Source: an uncultured beta proteobacterium
GTDB lineage: Bacteria; Pseudomonadota; Gammaproteobacteria; Burkholderiales; Burkholderiaceae_B
Assembly: GCA_903929925.1 (NCBI GenBank)
Contig: CAIYWO010000415.1
Location: 1 to 14,841, forward strand
Direction of reading: 5' to 3'
Length of the DNA stretch: 14,841 nt
The notes beneath the pieces were generated by a model, which had not been told where the DNA came from, made no database searches, and was given only the letters and a program-made list of their open reading frames with translations. Position 1 is the stretch's first letter, and each line of letters starts with the position of its first letter. The translations under genes and the position numbers were made by a program. Below are positions 6,217 through 13,749 of the stretch, piece after piece.

Positions 6217-6966
6217 TCAAACCACCTTGGCTTCATTCTTGAGTTTATCAACCAGTGCCGCAACATCAGGCACTTTGACACCAGCCGAGCGACCCGCTGG
6301 CTCACATACCTTGAGAGTCTTGAGGCGAGGCGCTACATCAACGCCAAGTTCTTCAGGCGTAACCGTATCGAGCTGCTTCTTCTTGGCTTTCATGATGTTT
6401 GGCAACGTGACGTAGCGCGGCTCATTCAAACGCAAATCTGTTGTGACAATCGCTGGCAATTTCAGATCAATGGTTTCGAGGCCACCATCGACTTCACGCG
6501 TGACACGCGCGATGCCGTCGAGCAATTCGATCTTGCTGGCAAACGTGGCCTGTGACCATCCCAATAACGCGGCCAACATCTGTCCGGTCTGGTTCGCATC
6601 ATCGTCAATCGCCTGCTTGCCCAAAATCATCAGCTGAGGCTGTTCTTTTTCAGCCAATACTTTCAGTAGTTTCGCCACGGCAAGCGGCTGAAGTTCAGCG
6701 TCCGTCTGCACCAGAATGCCACGATCGGCACCAATGGCCATTGCTGTGCGCAACGTCTCTTGACACTGCGCCACACCGCATGACACCGCGACGACTTCCG
6801 TTGCAGAGCCCTTTTCTTTTAATCGTGTCGCTTCTTCGACCGCGATTTCATCGAAAGGATTCATCGACATTTTGACGTTTGCAATATCGACACCCGACTG
6901 GTCCGACTTGACGCGTACTTTGACGTTGTAGTCCACGACGCGTTTTACAGGCACAAGCACCTTCAT
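6217..6966 (-). CDS. etfB: Electron transfer flavoprotein beta subunit
   Basis: EtfB (249 residues, usual length) binds AMP and holds the loop that docks to partner dehydrogenases. It starts MKVLVPVKRVVDYN and has SMNPFDEIAVEEA (34-46), GKQAIDDDANQTGQ (116-129) and the family signature around 173-197, including LNEPRYVTLPNIMKAKKK (180-197), the recognition-loop region. GGAG lies 8 bases before the ATG (CTCC at 6975-6978 on the + strand). It is the first gene of etfB-etfA and diverges from mltB across 142 bases. Confidence 0.97.
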   Translation of the reverse strand: MKVLVPVKRVVDYNVKVRVKSDQSGVDIANVKMSMNPFDEIAVEEATRLKEKGSATEVVAVSCGVAQCQETLRTAMAIGADRGILVQTDAELQPLAVAKLLKVLAEKEQPQLMILGKQAIDDDANQTGQMLAALLGWSQATFASKIELLDGIARVTREVDGGLETIDLKLPAIVTTDLRLNEPRYVTLPNIMKAKKKQLDTVTPEELGVDVAPRLKTLKVCEPAGRSAGVKVPDVAALVDKLKNEAKVV

Positions 6967-7108
6967 CCAGCGATCTCCAGAGATAAAAACAGCTCGGTAA
7001 ACTCCGATTCCTCTGGGATTTTACCGGATATGCGGAATCTACTCCGATAGCCCTAATGCGGCTGGGCTGGACAGGTATCATAAGCACATCACGACATAAG
7101 GGATATTT
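6967..7108. promoter_or_regulatory. Divergent promoter region between etfB and mltB
   Basis: This gap must hold the start signals for both genes. TAAAAT on the minus strand (ATTTTA at 7018-7023 on the + strand) is a plausible etfB -10; TATCAT at 7076-7081 is a plausible mltB -10. Neither has a convincing -35. An inverted repeat, CGGTAAA (6995-7001) and TTTACCG (7020-7026), brackets the etfB candidate, and ACTCCGAT occurs twice (7001-7008 and 7041-7048). These could be regulator sites; that is inference. Confidence 0.4.
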
Positions 7109-8245
7109 ATGCTGCCGATGTATCGCCTCGCCTTTCTCGCCGGATGTGCAGTGCTTCTGGGTGCCTGTACCAGCCCTACCCGTCCGCCTGCGGACACACC
7201 TAGCAACACCAACAATACCCCGAGCGCCAACCCGACTAAGCCCGCCGAAACAGGCTCCATTGCCGGTCAGGCCACACCTGCTGGGGGCCATACCCTGGCC
7301 TCGCGACGGGCTGCGATCCAAAGCTTTGGCGTTGAGCTTGCCGCGACCCGCAAGCTATCAGAGCCGGCGGTCCTCGCACTGCTAGCAGATGCGCGTTATA
7401 GCGAAACAGTTATCCGAATTGTCACCCCACCTGCGGTCGGGCAGCCCCGCGCGCCTCGCAGCTGGAAACAATACCGCGGGCGCTTTGTCGAGCCCATCCG
7501 TATCAACCAAGGTCGCGCTTTCATGGAGCAATACAGCACCGAGCTTAATCGGGCCGCTGAACGCTACGGTGTGCCCGCGAATATTATTGCCGCCATCATT
7601 GGCGTTGAGACGCTGTATGGCCGCAGCCAAGGTAACTTCCGTGCACTCGACGCATTGACATCGCTGGCCTTCGACTATCCCGACCCCAAACGGCCAGACC
7701 GCGCAGAACTGTTTCGCAACCAGTTGGCTGATTTAATTGAGCTCGACCTAACCGGCCGACTAGATGCTCGGTCAATTAAGGCCTCTTATGCGGGTGCGAT
7801 CGGCATCCCACAATTCATGCCCGGTAGCATCAAACGCTTTGCCGTGAGCGCAAGTGGTGCAGCGCAGATCAATCTATCGAGCAGTGTGCCCGATGCCATC
7901 ATGTCGGTCGCAAACTTTCTAGTCGAGCATGGCTGGCAGCGTGGTCTACCTGTCTTTGCGCCGGTTACGCTTCCTGCTTCGGCAAGCAAATTGGTCGACG
8001 GTGGGCTCAAGCCCACACTGGATTGGCCACAGCTTCGCGCCGCGGGAGCTCGCCTGGCCCCCGGAGCAAAAGAAGGTGCCTGGATGCGTGCAGCGCTTGG
8101 CGTGATTGATCTGCCGGAAGAGTCAGCAGGAACGGTCGAACTGCGCACCGCTACACCAAACTTCTTCACCATCACGCAATACAACCGAAGCTACTTTTAT
8201 GCAGCCTCGGTTGCTGATCTCGCGGCTGAACTCGCTAAACCCTAG
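7109..8245 (+). CDS. mltB: Membrane-bound lytic murein transglycosylase B
   Basis: The 378-residue lipoprotein cleaves peptidoglycan between MurNAc and GlcNAc, forming 1,6-anhydro-MurNAc. The signal peptide (MLPMYRLAFLAGCAVLLGAC) ends in a lipobox with Cys20 as lipidation site. A proline/threonine/asparagine-rich linker follows (about 21-60). The SLT_2 catalytic domain shows IIGVETLYGRSQGNFRALDAL with the acid/base glutamate E167, and AGAIGIPQFMPGS (228-240). The C-terminal part, ending in the ITQYNRSYFYAASVADLAAEL region, is typical of MltB. AGGGA lies shortly before the ATG. It is convergent with cysM, with 15 bases between them. It could be a paralogue of E. coli MltB, but the family is clear. 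Confidence 0.94.
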   Translation: MLPMYRLAFLAGCAVLLGACTSPTRPPADTPSNTNNTPSANPTKPAETGSIAGQATPAGGHTLASRRAAIQSFGVELAATRKLSEPAVLALLADARYSETVIRIVTPPAVGQPRAPRSWKQYRGRFVEPIRINQGRAFMEQYSTELNRAAERYGVPANIIAAIIGVETLYGRSQGNFRALDALTSLAFDYPDPKRPDRAELFRNQLADLIELDLTGRLDARSIKASYAGAIGIPQFMPGSIKRFAVSASGAAQINLSSSVPDAIMSVANFLVEHGWQRGLPVFAPVTLPASASKLVDGGLKPTLDWPQLRAAGARLAPGAKEGAWMRAALGVIDLPEESAGTVELRTATPNFFTITQYNRSYFYAASVADLAAELAKP

Positions 8246-8260
8246 TCCGTTTGGTCGCGC

Positions 8261-9187
8261 TTAGACCTGCTCGTCAAACAAGCCGGTCGACAGGTACCTA
8301 TCGCCACGGTCGCAAACAATAAACGCGATCGTGGCGTTCTTAGCCTGATGCGCCACCCGCAGGGCAGCAACTAAAGCACCAGCGGCAGAGACGCCTGCAC
8401 AAATGCCTTCCTCTGCAGCAAGCCTGCGCGCCATCGCTTCGGCATCTTTCTGCTCGATCAGCTCAAACTGATCCACCAAGCTCGGGTCGTAAATCGCGGG
8501 CAAATAGGCCTCTGGCCATTTCCGGATACCCGCAATTTGCGAGCCCTCTGCTGGCTGAGCGCCTACTATTTTTATATCCGGATTTTTTAATTTTAGATAG
8601 CGACCAACGCCCATGATCGTACCGGTCGTACCCATGGCACTGACAAAATGCGTGATCTGGCCATCCGTCTGATCCCAGAGCTCTGGGCCTGTCGTTTTAA
8701 AGTGCGCGAGCGGGTTATCCGGGTTAGAGAACTGATCCAACACCTTGCCCTGCCCTTCGGCTTGCATTTTGCTGGCAAGATCACGCGCATATTCCATGCC
8801 ACCCTGGCTCGCAGGAGTCAAAATTAGCTTTGCCCCGTAAGCAGCCATCGAGGCACGCCGTTCAACCGACAGGTTGTCCGGCATGATCAGGATCATTTTG
8901 TAGCCACGCATCGCAGCGGTCATTGCCAAAGCAATGCCCGTGTTGCCGCTTGTGGCCTCGATAAGGGTATCGCCGGGCTTTATTTCGCCCCGTGCCTCCG
9001 CCCCAAGAATCATGGACAAGGCGGGACGATCTTTCACGGAGCCTGCGGGATTATTGCCCTCGAGTTTGCCCAAGACAATATTGCCGCGCTCGCTCGCAAT
9101 GGCACCTGGCAGGCGCTGGAGTCGGACGAGCGGAGTCTGACCGACGGCATTTTCAACAGTAGGATAGGTTTTCATAGGATTAATCAT
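8261..9187 (-). CDS. cysM: Cysteine synthase B (O-acetylserine sulfhydrylase B)
   Basis: This PLP enzyme makes L-cysteine from O-acetylserine and sulfide; the CysM type can also use thiosulfate. It has 308 residues, close to the E. coli enzyme. The PLP lysine is K52 in NPAGSVKDRPALSM; the substrate loop TSGNTG is at 79-84; the phosphate loop GTTGT is at 186-190. The C-terminal region with ICAGVSAAGAL and CDRGDRYLSTGLF is CysM-like rather than CysK-like. I kept the ATG at 9185-9187, with GAGG about 10 bases upstream; an ATG four codons later is also possible. It lies 28 bases downstream of the comEA-like gene and is probably cotranscribed with it. Confidence 0.94.
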   Translation of the reverse strand: MINPMKTYPTVENAVGQTPLVRLQRLPGAIASERGNIVLGKLEGNNPAGSVKDRPALSMILGAEARGEIKPGDTLIEATSGNTGIALAMTAAMRGYKMILIMPDNLSVERRASMAAYGAKLILTPASQGGMEYARDLASKMQAEGQGKVLDQFSNPDNPLAHFKTTGPELWDQTDGQITHFVSAMGTTGTIMGVGRYLKLKNPDIKIVGAQPAEGSQIAGIRKWPEAYLPAIYDPSLVDQFELIEQKDAEAMARRLAAEEGICAGVSAAGALVAALRVAHQAKNATIAFIVCDRGDRYLSTGLFDEQV

Positions 9188-9215
9188 ACCGAAAATGCCT
9201 CGGTCGCAACCACGA

Positions 9216-9722
9216 TTACTTAGGCTCCGGAGGGACTATCACTCCGGGTAACAGCACAGGCACAACACCATCGCGGCTAGATTGACGCGAAACACTCAGA
9301 CCAGCGTCTTCTTGTCCCACACCTGCGGCTAAAGAAGCTTTACTAGCGGCACCCACCCGTAACCCCAAGCTCTGCAAAACCTTGATGCGCTGCGCGCCCA
9401 AGCCGCGCACACGATCAGATAAGTCAGAGAGCGACTCAAAGGCCCCTGCACGGGTTCGTTCTTGAATAATCATCTGAGCAGTCCGCGGACCAATCCCACG
9501 CAGGCGTTCCAACTCGGCGACAGAGGCTACATTGACATCCAGTGCGTGGGCTGCGAAGCCACTACTCAGTCCAGCGCCAAGACCTGCTGCCGCAACGGCT
9601 AGTCTGCCAGCACGATATCGAAAAGGTCTAGTAGAGCGTCGAGCGGGTACGAGCGAATTCCACTCACCAGACAGTGTTTGTGGAAGCGGCCGGGCGACGG
9701 GATCAACGAGAAAGGGATTCAT
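9216..9722 (-). CDS. ComEA-like helix-hairpin-helix protein
   Basis: This is a 168-residue protein with a proline-rich, basic N-terminus (1-39), a hydrophobic segment (about 41-60) that is either a membrane anchor or a signal peptide, and a tandem helix-hairpin-helix domain. The domain opens LDVNVASVAELERLRGIGPR (61-80), continues TAQMIIQER (81-89), and has its second hairpin in VRGLGAQRIKVLQSLGL (105-121). The layout matches ComEA, the periplasmic DNA receptor of natural transformation, although many betaproteobacteria carry ComEA-domain proteins of untested role. A C-terminal tail of about 45 residues is low in complexity. I chose the ATG at 9720-9722 because AGGA lies 6 bases upstream; a reading 36 residues longer has no such support. 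No other competence genes are nearby. Confidence 0.82.
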   Translation of the reverse strand: MNPFLVDPVARPLPQTLSGEWNSLVPARRSTRPFRYRAGRLAVAAAGLGAGLSSGFAAHALDVNVASVAELERLRGIGPRTAQMIIQERTRAGAFESLSDLSDRVRGLGAQRIKVLQSLGLRVGAASKASLAAGVGQEDAGLSVSRQSSRDGVVPVLLPGVIVPPEPK

Positions 9723-9746
9723 AGCGCATCCTTGGGATAAACGATC

Positions 9747-9773
9747 AAACAAGACTCGATGCGAATCTTGTTT
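9747..9773. repeat. 27-bp imperfect palindrome upstream of the comEA-like gene
   Basis: AAACAAGA (9747-9754) pairs with TCTTGTTT (9766-9773). After one mismatched pair, TCG (9756-9758) pairs with CGA (9762-9764) around the loop ATG. The palindrome lies 24 bases upstream of the comEA-like start and 69 bases after the hldD stop. It may be a weak terminator of the LPS operon or an operator for the comEA-cysM unit. The T-run after the stem on the minus strand is poor, which argues against a strong terminator. Confidence 0.6.
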
Positions 9774-9842
9774 ACGTTGCGCTATGTTGCGTGATCTGAC
9801 TTTGCAATACGTGACGTGTGAACGGCGCAAGCCATCCGGAGT

Positions 9843-10832
9843 TCACCGCTGTGCGTGCAGTGCCTGAACGTACTCAGTGACTCCAGTCTGAACGTCGCGC
9901 ATAGGCGCGGTGAAGCCTGCTTTACGCAAGGCCGTCACATCGGCCTGGGTGTAGCTTTGGTAGCGACCTTTCAGATCCTCAGGGAATTCGACGTAGCGCA
10001 GCATGCCCTGCTTGACTAGGTCTTCAAGGGAGAGCGCTGGCTTGCCTTGTATGCCACGCATTGCATTCACCACGGCGCTCGCCACATCATTGAAGGGCTG
10101 GGCGCGACCGGTGCCGCAGTTAAAAATACCAGAGACTTTGGAATGCTCGAGAAAGTGTAAATTGACGTCAACCACATCATCTACCGAGATAAAGTCACGC
10201 ATCTGTCCGCCATCTGCGTAACCATCCCAACCGCCAAACAACCGCACATGTCCTTCAGCCTGGAATTGGTTCATGTTGTGAAAAGCAACAGAGGCCATAC
10301 GCCCCTTATGTTGTTCCTGAGGGCCGTAGACATTGAAGTAGCGCAAACCCACCACTTGCGCAGTAAGTGAGCTCATCCGGACGCGCACCACCTGGTCGAA
10401 TAAAAACTTCGAGTAACCGTAGACGTTCAAGGGACGCTCATTGGCGAGATCCTCAACGTAAATCGGTCCGGCACCATAGACGGCAGCCGACGATGCATAA
10501 ATGAACGGAATCTTGTGCGACTGACAATACTCGAATAACTCAAGCGTTACCCGATAATTGTTGTCCATCATAAAGTGGCCATTGCGCTCAGTGGTATCCG
10601 AGCAAGCCCCTTGATGAAACACGGCACGCACGCCGGGCAGAAACCCTTCGAGCACGCCACGCCGAAAATCATCTTTGTGCATGTAGTCTGCGATTTGACC
10701 GCCGACCAGATTGACGAACTTGTCTCCGTCCGTCAAATCATCCACGGCAAGAATGTTGGTGTGTCCGCGACGGTTTAAACCGCGCACGATGTTACTGCCG
10801 ACAAAACCGGCTGCGCCTGTTACAACAATCAT
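9843..10832 (-). CDS. hldD: ADP-L-glycero-D-manno-heptose 6-epimerase
   Basis: HldD (329 residues) catalyses the last step of ADP-heptose synthesis, turning ADP-D-glycero- into ADP-L-glycero-D-manno-heptose for the LPS inner core. It is a short-chain dehydrogenase/reductase-type protein. The Rossmann motif GAAGFVGS is at 6-13, SSAAVYG at 114-120 and YGYSK at 138-142. RYFNVYGPQEQHKGRMASVAFH follows, with K176. Y138 and K176 align with the catalytic Y140/K178 pair of the E. coli enzyme, from memory. Its ATG overlaps the rfaE1 stop by 4 bases (ATGA at 10832-10829), so the two are translationally coupled. It is the last gene of the lapA-lapB-rfaE1-hldD run. Confidence 0.97.
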   Translation of the reverse strand: MIVVTGAAGFVGSNIVRGLNRRGHTNILAVDDLTDGDKFVNLVGGQIADYMHKDDFRRGVLEGFLPGVRAVFHQGACSDTTERNGHFMMDNNYRVTLELFEYCQSHKIPFIYASSAAVYGAGPIYVEDLANERPLNVYGYSKFLFDQVVRVRMSSLTAQVVGLRYFNVYGPQEQHKGRMASVAFHNMNQFQAEGHVRLFGGWDGYADGGQMRDFISVDDVVDVNLHFLEHSKVSGIFNCGTGRAQPFNDVASAVVNAMRGIQGKPALSLEDLVKQGMLRYVEFPEDLKGRYQSYTQADVTALRKAGFTAPMRDVQTGVTEYVQALHAQR

Positions 10833-11758
10833 GCGAGTTCTCCTGCCGTCACAATAGAGGTGCCTAACTTACCCACAACGATACCACCGGCCCGATTCGC
10901 CCAACGCATCGACTCAGCCCAAGGCACGCCCGCTGCGCGCATCACAGCCAAGGTTGCCAATACTGTGTCGCCCGCACCAGAGACGTCAAAAACCTCGTGC
11001 GCCTGTGCGTCGACATGGTCACTGCCTGATTCCGTAAACAAGGTCATCCCTTGCTCAGAACGCGTGACAAGCAGAGCTTCGAGCTCGAGCTCGGCGCGCA
11101 ACGCTTGTGCACGTTCACTGAGCTCGGACTCCGTCTGCCACTGACCAACAGCCTGTTGCATTTCGCTGCGGTTGGGCGTCACAAGCGTGGCGCCGCGGTA
11201 GCGTCGGTAGTTACTACCCTTTGGATCCACCAAAATTGGCAGCTGTTTTTCACGCGCCATGGCGATCAGTTTCTCAACCTGAGCCAAAGCGCCTTTTGCG
11301 TAGTCCGAGAACACAACAACATCGTGTTGCGCCAATAACGGAGCAACACGCTCAGCTAAAGACTCCAACAACCCAGGTGTTGGCTTTTCTTCGAAGTCGA
11401 TACGTAGTAACTGCTGCTGACGTCCCAGGACACGCATTTTGAGTGTCGTCGGATGGTGTGCATCAGCAACCAAATGCGCTTGAACACCAGCCTCACCTAA
11501 CAAGGTGCTGACACGGGCTGCTGCCTCATCTTCTCCTACCAGGCCCACGAGTGTCACCTGCGCCCCTAAGGCGACAGCATTGCGCGCCACGTTCGCAGCG
11601 CCGCCCAGTCGGTCTTCGCGCTTGGCGACATGCACGACGGGCACCGGAGCTTCGGGTGAGATGCGCTCCACCTCACCAAACCAATAGCGGTCGAGCATGA
11701 CGTCACCCACCACTAGAACGCGTGCTTTTTCAATTGCTGCTTTTGGAAATGGCTTCAT
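10829..11758 (-). CDS. rfaE1: D-glycero-beta-D-manno-heptose-7-phosphate kinase (stand-alone)
   Basis: This is the PfkB/ribokinase-family kinase that phosphorylates heptose-7-phosphate at position 1 in ADP-heptose synthesis. The 309 residues match only the kinase half of E. coli HldE. The C-terminal cytidylyltransferase-type domain that adds ADP is absent, so a separate rfaE2/hldC gene must exist elsewhere; none is in the window. Motifs are GDVMLDRYWFGEVERISPEAP (18-38), GGAANVARN (52-60), VDPKGSNYRRY (177-187) and DVSGAGDTVLA (258-268), with catalytic Asp264. It overlaps both lapB and hldD by 4 bases, placing it in the middle of a tightly coupled operon. Confidence 0.96.
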   Translation of the reverse strand: MKPFPKAAIEKARVLVVGDVMLDRYWFGEVERISPEAPVPVVHVAKREDRLGGAANVARNAVALGAQVTLVGLVGEDEAAARVSTLLGEAGVQAHLVADAHHPTTLKMRVLGRQQQLLRIDFEEKPTPGLLESLAERVAPLLAQHDVVVFSDYAKGALAQVEKLIAMAREKQLPILVDPKGSNYRRYRGATLVTPNRSEMQQAVGQWQTESELSERAQALRAELELEALLVTRSEQGMTLFTESGSDHVDAQAHEVFDVSGAGDTVLATLAVMRAAGVPWAESMRWANRAGGIVVGKLGTSIVTAGELA

Positions 11759-12987
11759 TCAATTTCTTCCAATCGTCGGGGCTTGTAGGTTTCCCAAGCA
11801 TTGCAACCCGGACACTGCCAGTAATAGCGTCGTGCCTGAAAACCACAACTACGACAAACATAGCGGTCTAGTCGTTGCGTGTGGCGATTGATCAGAGTAC
11901 GCAACAAGGCCAAGTCCGTACCTGGCACAGCGACTTGCATTGGTTCTGCGCCTTTGCCCTCTTGCTCGGCTTGTGCAAGCTCAGCTTCTAAGAAACGATC
12001 CAAGCCCAGTAACGAGGGATGACTCTGGAGCGACTTGCGTGCGAAGGTCCAAGCGCTTGCAGCGCTTTGCTGTGCACGCATGGCGCGAAACACGACATTA
12101 AATAAATCGAGAGAAGGATATTGTTCGTAATGCGCAAGTAGCAACGCCAAACCAGCGGCCGACTCGCCCGAAGCCGTGTAGTGCGCAAGCAAGTCTTGTG
12201 CGATTAGACCGGCAAACTCAGGCGAGTGTTTTAGGATTGACTCTAAATGTTGCCGCTTGGCGACTCCGTCTTGCAAAGAGCCAGCGATCCCGGCGCGGAT
12301 CATCGCCACACGCACTAAAGATGGAGATCCTGGCGGCACCTGTGCCGCCTCGGCAGCACGGACAGCCTGTGTCAAAGCATGTTGGGCTGCATGCACGTCC
12401 GCAGTCGGCTTAAGCGCGAGCGCAGCCTGAGCTTGTTCGCAGTAGTAGTGCACGAGCTGTGGCACCGGCTCATCGACCAATTTACGCAAACTGTCCACCG
12501 CTTCGATCGCCCGCCCCCAATCATGCTCCGACTCATAAATACGAATCAGCGCACGCAAGGCCGGCAAGGCAAAAGAGGTTTGTTTGAGGACCGCAAAAGC
12601 TTCTTCCGCGCGGTCGAGCATCCCTGCTTTCAGGTAGTCCTGCGCAAGCTCATGTTGCGCATGCTCGCGCTGCGTAATGGGCAAGTCCGAGCGAAACAAT
12701 AAGCTTTGATGCACGCGGATCGCACGCTCCATTTCGCCGCGGCGCCGGAAGAGACTTCCCAAGGCGAAATGCAGCTCAGTGGTCTCGGAATCAAGCTTGG
12801 CAACTTCGACAAAAGCGTCGATCGCACGGTCTGGTTCTTCATTGAGCAGGAAATTAAGACCCTTGAAATAAGAGTCAGGCAGGTTGCGCGTTTCAGACAG
12901 CATTTGCTTGATATCAAAACGTGCAGCAAGCCAACCCAAGGCAAACAGCAACGGCACAAATATCAGCCACCAGGCTTCAAAATCCAC
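11755..12987 (-). CDS. lapB: Lipopolysaccharide assembly protein B (YciM), TPR and zinc ribbon
   Basis: LapB is an inner-membrane protein with a cytoplasmic TPR domain. In E. coli it brings LpxC to the FtsH protease and so limits LPS synthesis. The 410 residues begin with a membrane helix (about 5-22), continue with TPR helices (about 35-330) and end in a rubredoxin-like metal site with C378, C381, C392 and C395. The start is GTG (CAC at 12985-12987 on the + strand), with AGGA 7 bases upstream. It follows lapA after 44 bases and overlaps rfaE1 by 4. The link to two heptose genes fits a role in matching LPS core supply to lipid A synthesis; that is inference from context. Confidence 0.95.
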   Translation of the reverse strand: MDFEAWWLIFVPLLFALGWLAARFDIKQMLSETRNLPDSYFKGLNFLLNEEPDRAIDAFVEVAKLDSETTELHFALGSLFRRRGEMERAIRVHQSLLFRSDLPITQREHAQHELAQDYLKAGMLDRAEEAFAVLKQTSFALPALRALIRIYESEHDWGRAIEAVDSLRKLVDEPVPQLVHYYCEQAQAALALKPTADVHAAQHALTQAVRAAEAAQVPPGSPSLVRVAMIRAGIAGSLQDGVAKRQHLESILKHSPEFAGLIAQDLLAHYTASGESAAGLALLLAHYEQYPSLDLFNVVFRAMRAQQSAASAWTFARKSLQSHPSLLGLDRFLEAELAQAEQEGKGAEPMQVAVPGTDLALLRTLINRHTQRLDRYVCRSCGFQARRYYWQCPGCNAWETYKPRRLEEIE

Positions 12988-13031
12988 GTGTCATTCCTAA
13001 AGCAATTAAACACACACTACGTCAACACGCT

Positions 13032-13349
13032 TCAAAGCGGTGACATCGGCATCAACAATTCTGGAGGTGTCGTTGCACCCGCATCAGGGTTAACAGCTGC
13101 CTGGATACGTTCAAGATCTTTACGTAAGCGCGCCAGTTCACGACGACGACGCAAGGAACCAGGCACTGTCAGCAACAAGCCAAAAACCGTACCCAAAATG
13201 AAGGTCGTCAACATCACCACGATCAGGGGTACGCCTTGTATGACCCAATCGTCATAAAAAGTCACACTCACATGATCTGTATTTTTAAGCGCAAATAGCA
13301 AAACGGCTAAAAACACAATCAAGCGCAAAGCCCAGACGATATAGCGCAT
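13032..13349 (-). CDS. lapA: Lipopolysaccharide assembly protein A (DUF1049 membrane protein)
   Basis: This 105-residue inner-membrane protein has two helices (about 5-21 and 41-63) around a short segment with KNTDHVSVTFY, and a charged coiled-coil tail (about 66-87). The layout is that of LapA/YciS, which works beside LapB in LPS assembly. AGGAG lies 8 bases before the ATG at 13347-13349. It lies directly upstream of lapB, as in E. coli. The terminator after ihfB shows that it starts a separate transcript. Confidence 0.93.
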   Translation of the reverse strand: MRYIVWALRLIVFLAVLLFALKNTDHVSVTFYDDWVIQGVPLIVVMLTTFILGTVFGLLLTVPGSLRRRRELARLRKDLERIQAAVNPDAGATTPPELLMPMSPL

Positions 13350-13377
13350 AGCTGATGCTCCTTATATGCAAAAGAAG

Positions 13378-13405
13378 ATTGTAAGCGCCCTGCCGCTCGT
13401 GTTCA
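13378..13405 (-). promoter_or_regulatory. Putative promoter of the lapA-lapB-rfaE1-hldD operon
   Basis: On the minus strand, TGAACA (13405-13400) and TACAAT (13383-13378) are 16 bases apart; the -10 matches 5 of 6 consensus positions. It lies directly after the ihfB terminator and about 30 bases before the lapA start. A second AT-rich hexamer, TATAAG, lies closer to lapA but overlaps its ribosome binding region. Confidence 0.4.
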
Positions 13406-13406
13406 T

Positions 13407-13433
13407 AAAAAAACCGCCAATTAGGCGGTTTTT
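13407..13433 (-). terminator. Intrinsic terminator overlapping the end of ihfB
   Basis: A 10-bp stem, AAAAACCGCC (13409-13418) with GGCGGTTTTT (13424-13433), encloses AATTA. On the minus strand it is followed by a run of seven T. The first arm is the last coding stretch of ihfB (codons for Lys-Thr-Ala) and the stop codon lies in the loop, so a ribosome finishing ihfB sits on the hairpin. Confidence 0.88.
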
Positions 13434-13744
13434 AGATTTACAGCTTCCGTGACGGGCTGCTCATCTGCTAAATCAACGCGTTCTCGCAATTCTTTACCTG
13501 CCTTGAAGTGTGGCACTTGTTTACCAGGAACCAGCACTTGTTCACCAGACTTAGGATTACGGCCCACACGCGGCGCACGCTCAGACAAGGAAAAGCTGCC
13601 AAAACCGCGGATCTCGATGCGTTGACCTTCGGCGAGCGCCTGAGTCATTGCATCAAGAACGGTCTTGACTGCGTAATCTGTGTCGCGAGCGGCCAGTTGA
13701 GAGTAACGGGCCGCAAGCGCTGCGATGAGCTCTGACTTAGTCAC
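13421..13744 (-). CDS. ihfB: Integration host factor beta subunit
   Basis: IHF-beta (107 residues) pairs with IHF-alpha to bind and sharply bend specific DNA sites in recombination, replication and transcription. MTKSELIAALA at the start, RIEIRGFGSFSL (42-53) and RAPRVGRNPKSGE (56-68) with the DNA-intercalating proline region, then VPHFKAGKELRERV, are all typical. It is about 13 residues longer than E. coli IhfB owing to a C-terminal tail. The start is GTG (CAC at 13742-13744 on the + strand) with no visible Shine-Dalgarno sequence. The rpsA stop is only 5 bases upstream, so translation probably depends on coupling to rpsA. Confidence 0.96.
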   Translation of the reverse strand: MTKSELIAALAARYSQLAARDTDYAVKTVLDAMTQALAEGQRIEIRGFGSFSLSERAPRVGRNPKSGEQVLVPGKQVPHFKAGKELRERVDLADEQPVTEAVNLKTA

Positions 13745-13749
13745 TGAAG

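Noticed and set aside
6215..6220. TTG start two codons before the etfA ATG
   Set aside because: It overlaps the etfB stop, and EtfA proteins start at MSILVIAEHD; the ATG is better.
9723..9830. 36-residue N-terminal extension of the comEA-like protein
   Set aside because: It runs through the palindrome and untypical Arg-rich sequence; the ATG at 9720-9722 has a good AGGA site.
12706..13257. 183-codon + strand frame opposite lapA and the start of lapB
   Set aside because: It covers parts of two well supported genes on the other strand and their intergenic gap; no domain or ribosome binding site.
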